DNA of 64,000 nt from Gammaproteobacteria bacterium (GTDB lineage: Bacteria; Pseudomonadota; Gammaproteobacteria; Steroidobacterales; GCA-2729495), in contig JANQPY010000035.1 of assembly GCA_028285245.1 (NCBI GenBank), positions 62,001 to 126,000 of the forward strand, given 5' to 3'. The position numbers and the translations under genes were made by a program. The notes beneath the pieces are model-generated. The model saw nothing but the letters and a program-made list of their open reading frames with translations. It was not told the DNA's origin and made no database searches. Shown piece by piece: positions 58,487-64,000 of this stretch (position 1 is the stretch's first letter; every line of letters begins with the position of its first letter).

Positions 58487-59359
58487 ATGGACTACCAACA
58501 CATCGAGGTCATTCCGCTCACCCCAAGCACGGGCGCGGAAATACGTGGGGTCGACCTGAGCAACGCGATTCCAGACGAAGTTCTTGAAGAGATCAAGCAG
58601 GCGCTCTGGGAGCACCTGTTCATCTACTTTCGGGATCAGGACCTGGACCCGGACACCTTTGGCAACGTGGGCCAGCGCTTCGGACCGTTGCACGACGAAC
58701 CCTTCATCCCCAAGCTTGAGGGCCACGCAGGCATCCATCAGTTTCGCGGCGTAAATGCGGCTCAGCTCTCCGTGCAAAACCTGCGGTGGCATGTTGATCA
58801 CAGCTATGCCAAGGAGCCGACCATGGGCGCTGCGCTGTATGCAGTGGATGTACCTGCCAGCGGCGGCGATACCCTGTTTGCCAACATGTACATGGCGTAC
58901 GACGCCCTGTCGCCGGCCATGAAGCAGGTTGTCGAGCCCTTAACGGCCGTGCACGACATACTCAGCTACGGACTGGCTTCCGGTCACCATTCACTGTCGA
59001 CAACCGAGCAGATCGATATGCTCAAGACCATGCGGAACAAGTTTCCCCAGGTCGAGCATCCGCTGGTCTGCCACCACCCCGAGACGGGGCGGCCCTACCT
59101 TTTCGTGAATCCCTGCTGGGTGGTTGGTATAGCCGGCATGACGGCCGAGGAAAGTGCGGGACTGCTCGGTTTCCTTAACGATCACACCACCAAACCCGAG
59201 TTCCAGTGCCGATTCCACTGGGAAAACGGTACCTTCGGCATGTGGGACAACCGCTGCGTCCTGCATAGCCCGATTGGCGACCACATCGGGCGTCGCGCCA
59301 TGCTGAGGCTTGCGATCGGCGCGAGCGAAGGCCCTATCGCCCATCGCGCAGCCGCCTAG
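58487..59359 (+). CDS. TauD/TfdA-type 2-oxoglutarate dioxygenase
   Basis: The 290-residue protein has the iron triad His102 and Asp104 in WHVDHSY and His260 in NRCVLHSP, and Arg270/Arg274 for 2-oxoglutarate. The starts IPLTPSTGAEIRGVDLS and LFIYFRDQDL are typical of the TauD family. Such enzymes remove sulfite from taurine, degrade phenoxyacids or hydroxylate other carboxylates; the substrate cannot be told. Its stop faces the Rieske oxygenase gene with a strong two-way terminator between them. The ATG at 58487 has AGGAGCCGCC before it. Confidence 0.9.
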   Translation: MDYQHIEVIPLTPSTGAEIRGVDLSNAIPDEVLEEIKQALWEHLFIYFRDQDLDPDTFGNVGQRFGPLHDEPFIPKLEGHAGIHQFRGVNAAQLSVQNLRWHVDHSYAKEPTMGAALYAVDVPASGGDTLFANMYMAYDALSPAMKQVVEPLTAVHDILSYGLASGHHSLSTTEQIDMLKTMRNKFPQVEHPLVCHHPETGRPYLFVNPCWVVGIAGMTAEESAGLLGFLNDHTTKPEFQCRFHWENGTFGMWDNRCVLHSPIGDHIGRRAMLRLAIGASEGPIAHRAAA

Positions 59360-59387
59360 GATTGGATGCTGTAGACCGCCGACAGCG

Positions 59388-59437
59388 GCAAGAAAAAAAA
59401 GCGCCGGCGGGGACCCCCCACCGGCGCTTTTTCTTGC
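59388..59437. terminator. Two-way intrinsic terminator
   Basis: A long stem (GCAAGAAAAA..GCGCCGGCGGGG against CCCC..CCGGCGCTTTTTCTTGC) closes between the stops of the convergent dioxygenase (59359) and Rieske (59456) genes. It has A-runs on the left and T-runs on the right, so it works as a rho-independent terminator in both directions. Confidence 0.88.
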
Positions 59438-59455
59438 CTCAAAAGGCGGGCGGCG

Positions 59456-60676
59456 CTAGGCAGCCTTGCCCGAAGTCCGCTCGTCTTTGCGCGCCTTGCG
59501 CCCGGACATCAGCGGTACCGGCTCCACCACCCAGTTGCCTTCCTTGCGGCGGGCCGGACTCGGAATTGCGAAAGCAGTGTTGTAGCCACGGCGCTGCAAC
59601 TCCTCCCAGTCAATGCGCCAGCCCATTTCATCGAACTTCGCCAGCCACTCGCGATAGGCCGCGATCGGCGCATCCGCTGGAACGAGCACCTCTTTGGTGT
59701 TCGAGACTGGCGTCATCGCTGGATAGACATCGTTAAGGATCGCAATGTCCTGTCCGGCGATCACTTTGTTGCGGGCATGAATCGGGCCATCCTTCTCCGG
59801 TTCGAGCATGAAGTTACGCATATTCAGGAAGAAGATACGGGTCTTGTTCACGTCCACCGGCTGTTCGAAGAAGTACTGCCGGAAGCCATGCTCTGGCGTC
59901 ACGTTGATGTACGTCGGCATGGTGTTCGGGCCGTAAGTGCCGCCACCAGCCTTCACGCCACTGCGATCGGGTTTAACGTTACCCCAGGGGGTCTTGCCAC
60001 CTGACCCGGACGCGGTTGGATCCTTGGCGTCGGGCAATGGCGGCGCATCGAAGTGGTGCCAGAACCACATGCCCCACCCCTGGCGGTTGTCTTCAACCTC
60101 CATCGGGTTGACCTGATAGGAATCGCGATTCTCGCCCTGAAAGCCGTGCGTCGGATGCACGAACTCATTGTGGGCCGGGTCCAGGCCATTCTCGATAGAC
60201 CGCTCGTAGTAGTAGTCGACTTCAAGCACGAGTACCGAGTTGGCGCGCCAGCCTTCCTGGCCATATTCCTCGACGTTGAGCAGAGGTGGACGCTCCTCCT
60301 CTGGCAAATCGCCGAGAAACGCGAAGACGATGCCGTACTTCTCCTGCACCGGGTAGCTATCGACTTTGGCTCGCGGAGGTGGCGTGGTGCCATAGCCGAT
60401 CGACGGAATGTTGCGGCAGACGCCATCGCCGTCGTATTCCCAACCATGGTAAGGGCAGACCACGCAGCCATTCACAATCCGGTGCGTCTTGTCCGTGCCG
60501 GACCAGGCGCCACCCAGCGAACCGCCACGATGTACGCAGGTGTCACTCAGTACCCGGGCGGTACCTTCCTCGTCCCGAAAGACAACAAAATTCAGGCCCA
60601 GGCAGGTGATCTTTTCAGGATTGTCGGGGCCCAGGTCTTCACTACGGACCATCGGGTACCAGAAATTAATGTACAT
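59456..60676 (-). CDS. Rieske non-heme iron oxygenase
   Basis: The 406-residue protein has a Rieske 2Fe-2S domain with Cys47-His49 in CVHRGG and Cys74-His77 in CPYHGW, and a catalytic domain with the mononuclear iron site Asp166, His169 and His174 in NGLDPAHNEFVHPTH. The Asp between the two centres is the usual electron bridge. It is an alpha-type oxygenase subunit of the ring-hydroxylating family or of the aryl-ether/steroid/carnitine type (single component type). No reductase or ferredoxin gene is adjacent. The ATG at 60676 has GGGAGGAGGCT before it. Confidence 0.92.
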   Translation of the reverse strand: MYINFWYPMVRSEDLGPDNPEKITCLGLNFVVFRDEEGTARVLSDTCVHRGGSLGGAWSGTDKTHRIVNGCVVCPYHGWEYDGDGVCRNIPSIGYGTTPPPRAKVDSYPVQEKYGIVFAFLGDLPEEERPPLLNVEEYGQEGWRANSVLVLEVDYYYERSIENGLDPAHNEFVHPTHGFQGENRDSYQVNPMEVEDNRQGWGMWFWHHFDAPPLPDAKDPTASGSGGKTPWGNVKPDRSGVKAGGGTYGPNTMPTYINVTPEHGFRQYFFEQPVDVNKTRIFFLNMRNFMLEPEKDGPIHARNKVIAGQDIAILNDVYPAMTPVSNTKEVLVPADAPIAAYREWLAKFDEMGWRIDWEELQRRGYNTAFAIPSPARRKEGNWVVEPVPLMSGRKARKDERTSGKAA

Positions 60677-60838
60677 AGCCTCCTCCCATTTGTTTGTGGG
60701 TATATTCAGGCGCCTGGCGTGCATACCAGCAATTAGGGAATTCCCGTAGAGTCGGCAAAAGCGCCGCCCCGGGCGCCGTTTTCTCCGGGTGGCGGGCTGC
60801 ATTATTCTGTGCGCTTCGCACACGCCAACCGTAATGCC

Positions 60839-61450
60839 ATGACGACCGAGCCAAGCCTCGTCTACATCGTTGACGATGACCCAGCTATCCGCGATGCGCT
60901 GGGCCTGCTGCTGGAGACCGTGGAAATCGCCAGCAAGACATTCGCCAGCGGCGCGGAGCTACTCGAATCGGTTGAGCCCGACAGCCGCGGCTGCGTGCTG
61001 CTGGATATCCGTATGCCAGGTATCGGCGGGATGGAGACACACGAGCAGCTGAAAGCCAGCAACTGCCAGATGCCGGTCATTTTTCTGACCGGCCATGGCG
61101 ATGTGCCAATGGCCGTGGAAGCGCTTCAACAAGGCGCCTGCAATTTCATTCAGAAGCCGTTTCGTGATCAGGAAATTATCGACGCCATCACCAGCGCATT
61201 GCACGACGATCAAAGCCGGCATGAGCAGCTGGCCGAGCAGGAATCCACACGCCGCGCCCATCAGCGACTGACGCCGCGGGAAAAACAGGTTATGCAGCAC
61301 GTCGTTGCGGGCGCCGCCAACAAGGTGATCGCCATGGACCTGGGCCTCAGCCAGCGCACCGTTGAAGTACACCGGGCCAGGGTGATGGAGAAGATGGGCG
61401 CCCGCTCGCTTGCCGAGCTCGTCAAGATGTCGCTAACGCTGGACGGCTAG
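60839..61450 (+). CDS. FixJ/NarL-type response regulator
   Basis: This 203-residue regulator has a receiver domain with Asp12-Asp13-Asp14, phosphoacceptor Asp56 in LLDIRMPG and FLTGHGDVPMAVEALQQGACNFIQKPF, and a LuxR-type helix-turn-helix (about 144-197) with LTPREKQVMQHVVAGAANKVIAMDLGLSQRTVEVHRARVM. It is the FixJ/TodT/StyR group, which often controls catabolic or respiratory genes. The probable partner is the PAS kinase at 62532, on the same strand, with two leftward genes between. The ATG at 60839 is set by the receiver start; upstream frame is not needed. Confidence 0.9.
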   Translation: MTTEPSLVYIVDDDPAIRDALGLLLETVEIASKTFASGAELLESVEPDSRGCVLLDIRMPGIGGMETHEQLKASNCQMPVIFLTGHGDVPMAVEALQQGACNFIQKPFRDQEIIDAITSALHDDQSRHEQLAEQESTRRAHQRLTPREKQVMQHVVAGAANKVIAMDLGLSQRTVEVHRARVMEKMGARSLAELVKMSLTLDG

Positions 61451-61482
61451 AGGCGCTCGTCGGTTGTTCCCGCCGCAGGCGA

Positions 61483-61908
61483 CTACTGCTTTGCGGGCGG
61501 AACGCGCTGCAGTTTATCCACGTAGTCGAGCAGGTTGCTGATGATCCGCTCAACTCGGGCCTCAGCCTCCCGGTCGGCGCCCTCTTCCAGCCAGAACTCG
61601 AAGCCCCAAACCGGCATATAGCGGGTGCCGTGGTAGACCACGATATCGCGCCCGTCGATTAACCGGCGCAAGACATCCTGGCGATACTCCGTGCCAAGTC
61701 GCTCTCGCAGAGTCGTTAGGTCCGGCACCGTCACCGGTATTCCCTGCGCGACGGGACCATCCCCGCGGCCCTCAGCGCCATGGCAGGCAGCACAGAACCG
61801 AAAGTAGGTGTCTTCTCCGGCATACGGCTCAAAGATCTGGGCATTCGCTTGCGAGACAAACGCAAGCGCAACCAGAACACAGCGGAACGTTATGCCTTGA
61901 GGTCTCAT
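61483..61908 (-). CDS. Small soluble cytochrome c
   Basis: The 141-residue precursor has a signal peptide (1-23) and one cytochrome c domain with CAACH (Cys39, Cys42, His43) and axial Met in TRYMPVWG. It resembles cytochrome c551/c552-type electron carriers that feed cbb3 oxidase or sulfur/alcohol oxidation. It is coupled to the universal stress gene by a four-base ATGA overlap at its start. Both are turned away from the response regulator stop by 32 bases. Confidence 0.88.
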   Translation of the reverse strand: MRPQGITFRCVLVALAFVSQANAQIFEPYAGEDTYFRFCAACHGAEGRGDGPVAQGIPVTVPDLTTLRERLGTEYRQDVLRRLIDGRDIVVYHGTRYMPVWGFEFWLEEGADREAEARVERIISNLLDYVDKLQRVPPAKQ

Positions 61909-62348
61909 TGACAGGGCACCGCTACTACCGGACAAGTGGCCTGACGAAGCACGGCTTCGGTGGTGCTCCCGAGGAGCAGCCGCTTGGCACCGCGATGGCC
62001 GTGCGTGGCCATTACGATCATTGCGGCACCAAGCTCAGCCGCGTAGCTCCTGATTTCGTCCGGCGCGTACCCGATCAGGACATTGGCCTTCGGCTTACGC
62101 GATAGTTTGCCGCTGATCTTGTCAGTCAGCCGATTCAGGCTGGCACGCGCGCTGCTCGCAATGTCGGCGGTCGAGGGTATGGCGGCCGCGCCCAGCTCCA
62201 GACCGGTTACAAAGTGCGGCTCCTCAACAACATAGACGATATGAACTTCCGCGCCCAGCTTATCGGCCAGTCGCTCCACCCATGCGAGTGCTTGCAGTGA
62301 CTGGTCGGAAAAATCCGTAGGAAACACCAGATGATTCTGCGTGGTCAT
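61905..62348 (-). CDS. Universal stress protein
   Basis: The 147-residue protein has one UspA domain with VFPTDFSDQSLQALAWVERLA near the start and the nucleotide loop ATHGHRGAKRLLLGSTTEAVL (about 111-131) and CPVVAVP at the end. It probably binds ATP and acts in stress or low-oxygen survival. In Gammaproteobacteria such genes are often regulated with anaerobic respiration. The ATG at 62348 is favoured over the frame to 62399. It is the first gene of a two-gene unit with the cytochrome c. Confidence 0.9.
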   Translation of the reverse strand: MTTQNHLVFPTDFSDQSLQALAWVERLADKLGAEVHIVYVVEEPHFVTGLELGAAAIPSTADIASSARASLNRLTDKISGKLSRKPKANVLIGYAPDEIRSYAAELGAAMIVMATHGHRGAKRLLLGSTTEAVLRQATCPVVAVPCQ

Positions 62349-62531
62349 GCACGTATCCCCCAATCCGTTTGCGGCCTGTGGCAAGGCTAGGCCGGCCAAA
62401 GCAGGCCGGTAATGGGGAATCGCCGCATAGTGCTACGGGTAATTACGTAGCTGGATCCGGGCCTTCACCGCTACGTCAGCTGTCCGCACCATGCTAAGTT
62501 GGATCATCTATTTATCTCAGCTAAGCCGTCC

Positions 62532-64000
62532 ATGCGCGAAGACTCACCACTGCAAGTAGTTCCCGATGATCTGTTGGGCATGGTGCTCGAAGATTCAGTC
62601 AACGAGATCTACCTGATTGATGCGCACAGCCTTGGGATCGTATTTGCGAACCGCGCCGCCCGCGAGAATCTCGGCTACAGCCCAGATGAAATCAGCGCGC
62701 TCCCGGCGGATGCGCTCATGCCAGAGTTTCGGCGCAGCGAACTGGCCAATCGAATCGCCGCCCTCTATGCAGAAGACGCTGAGCATGTATTGCTCAAGAC
62801 AGTTTTGCGGCGCAAGAATCGCTCCGTATACCCCGTCGAAGCCAAGGTGCAGCTATCAGCATTAGAAGGCCGCCCGGTGGTTGTCGCCTTCATACTCGAC
62901 GTTACCAATCGGGTCGAGACGCTCGCATCTCTGCAGCAGACGCGAGAGCTCTTTGAATCCGCTCCAGACGCGTCAGTTGTCGTCGACCAGGATGGCATTA
63001 TTCGTATTGCCAACACCCAGGCGACGCGCCTGTTCGGTTACAGCAATGCCGAGCTCGTAGGCTCCACAATCGAGCGACTCGTGCCGCTGCGTCTGCGCGA
63101 CAAGCACGTGCAGCATCGCCGCGAATTCGCGGCGACTCCAAGGGTCCGTGCCATGGGTTCAGGGGTTGAACTCGTCGCCCAAACCAAAAGCGGTAATGAG
63201 GTACCCATTGAGGTCAGCCTGAGCCCGGTAGAGACCGACGAGGGCCGGCTGACTGCCGCGGCGATACGCGATATCACTGCACGCCGGCAGTCAGACGCCC
63301 GCTTGCGCGCGGCCATGGCAGAGGCGGAGCGCGCCAACAGCAGCAAGTCTCGCTTTCTGGCGGCGGCCAGTCACGACCTGCGACAGCCTTTGCAGTCTGT
63401 TGGGCTATATCTGTCGGTAGCCCTGCGCAAGCCCGAGCAGCTGCTCGATGTGGGACCCAAGATGCAGCGGTCGCTCGATGCGATGAGTGAGCTGCTTGAT
63501 TCACTGCTGGATATTTCGCGACTCGACGGCGGATCCATCCAGGCAGACAGAAAAGACTTTCCCATTGGGGAGCTCATTGACCGGGTGCTTGCCGAAGCTG
63601 GACCGCTTGCCAATGAAAAAGGCCTGGCACTGGAATCCCGCGGTGACAGCGCGATTGTTCACAGCGATCAGGCGCTGCTGCAAAGAATCGTAGAGAACTT
63701 TGTAGCGAACGCGATCAAGTACACCGAGACCGGCAGCGTGACCATCGACTGCCGGCGAGAAGATGACCACTTAAGGCTCAGCATCGTCGATACGGGCTGC
63801 GGCATCCCCGAAGCTTCTCTGGAGCGAATATTCGAGGAGTACTACCAGCTCGACAATCCTGCCCGTGACCGTCGGCGCGGTTTTGGCCTGGGCCTCACCA
63901 TCGTCAAGCATGTTGCCGCCCTGCTGGGCCATGAGCTGCAAGTCAGTTCATTACCGGGCAAGGGCTCAACCTTCTCGGTGAATGTGCCTTTGGGCACAAC
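62532..64000 (+). CDS. PAS-domain sensor histidine kinase, 3' end outside window
   Basis: The gene runs off the right edge; 489 codons are visible. Two PAS domains (about 12-120 and 135-255) come first, without any membrane helix, so it is a soluble sensor. The H-box is SRFLAAASHDLRQPLQS with His281, the HDLRQPL form found in NahK/ErcS and TodS-like kinases. The HATPase part has ENFVANAIKY (about 390-400), DTGCGIP and GFGLGLTIVKH, ending in TFSVNVPLG, where a receiver domain may follow. No cysteine or heme ligand for oxygen sensing is certain. The FixJ-type regulator at 60839 is the likely partner. The ATG at 62532 is the first in the frame. Confidence 0.88.
   Translation, partial: MREDSPLQVVPDDLLGMVLEDSVNEIYLIDAHSLGIVFANRAARENLGYSPDEISALPADALMPEFRRSELANRIAALYAEDAEHVLLKTVLRRKNRSVYPVEAKVQLSALEGRPVVVAFILDVTNRVETLASLQQTRELFESAPDASVVVDQDGIIRIANTQATRLFGYSNAELVGSTIERLVPLRLRDKHVQHRREFAATPRVRAMGSGVELVAQTKSGNEVPIEVSLSPVETDEGRLTAAAIRDITARRQSDARLRAAMAEAERANSSKSRFLAAASHDLRQPLQSVGLYLSVALRKPEQLLDVGPKMQRSLDAMSELLDSLLDISRLDGGSIQADRKDFPIGELIDRVLAEAGPLANEKGLALESRGDSAIVHSDQALLQRIVENFVANAIKYTETGSVTIDCRREDDHLRLSIVDTGCGIPEASLERIFEEYYQLDNPARDRRRGFGLGLTIVKHVAALLGHELQVSSLPGKGSTFSVNVPLGT

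Noticed and set aside
60053..60736. 227-codon plus-strand frame
   Set aside because: It is antisense to the Rieske oxygenase gene, which has complete metal sites.
1..64000. CRISPR array, tRNA or rRNA genes, complete insertion sequence or prophage
   Set aside because: I looked for regular spaced repeats, cloverleaf-type sequences, transposase motifs and phage genes, and saw none.

Overview
The window is a gene-dense, GC-rich chromosomal segment (about 65 protein genes). It most resembles an aerobic or microaerobic gammaproteobacterium. Markers are slyX, a TIGR02444-family gene, uup, a PhoP/PhoQ-like pair, an AlsS-like synthase, ccoNOQP with ccoGHIS, and palindromes of the GGTCAGA type that often scatter in this class. 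I cannot place it below class level. I see no rRNA, tRNA, CRISPR array, prophage or complete insertion sequence.

Layout. 1-6.3 kb: end of a HerA-like ATPase gene, an anchored HExxHxxGxxD metalloprotease, an alpha/beta hydrolase, a HupE-like metal permease, a DUF6512 membrane protein and an exported short-chain dehydrogenase. 6.3-12 kb: uup, a second exported Rossmann protein, a cyclophilin, a small basic protein and a TPR-2-oxoglutarate oxygenase fusion. 12-19 kb: a flavin (LLM) oxidoreductase with a KAS III-like enzyme, then a leftward cluster made of an orphan oligopeptide-type binding protein, an isochorismatase-type amidohydrolase and two PuuE-like deacetylase-fold enzymes. 19-28 kb: slyX, a PNPOx-like protein, a membrane-anchored Rossmann protein, a beta-propeller protein, two c-type cytochromes (one fused to GLUG repeats) and an isolated molybdopterin subunit. 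28-39 kb: a CpcT-like lipoprotein, a KefC-type antiporter, a ThDP-enzyme/aldehyde dehydrogenase operon, a carotenoid oxygenase, an exported MDR dehydrogenase, NnrU, an SDR and a second PNPOx-like protein. 39-49.5 kb: an envelope and signalling block (basic secreted protein, glycine-zipper protein, PepSY protein, response regulator and sensor kinase, NlpC/P60), dinB, MAPEG, NfeD with a stomatin, an exported metallo-beta-lactamase-fold protein and an exported chelatase-fold protein. 49.6-58.3 kb: ompW and the complete cbb3 oxidase operon with its assembly genes, read leftward. 58.4-64 kb: a TauD-like dioxygenase, a Rieske oxygenase, a FixJ-type regulator, a cytochrome c, a universal stress protein and the start of a PAS histidine kinase that runs off the window.

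How the genes work together. The right-hand 15 kb is a low-oxygen respiration module: high-affinity oxidase, maturation factors, an outer-membrane OmpW porin, a small cytochrome c, a universal stress protein and a PAS/FixJ-type two-component system. The rest is accessory metabolism built on oxidoreductases, and several NAD(P)-fold enzymes carry Tat-type, lipoprotein or membrane-anchor N-termini. The exported dehydrogenases, the deacetylase/amidohydrolase cluster, the cytochrome-GLUG pair and the extra gene inside the cbb3 operon are the parts most likely to hold undescribed biology.
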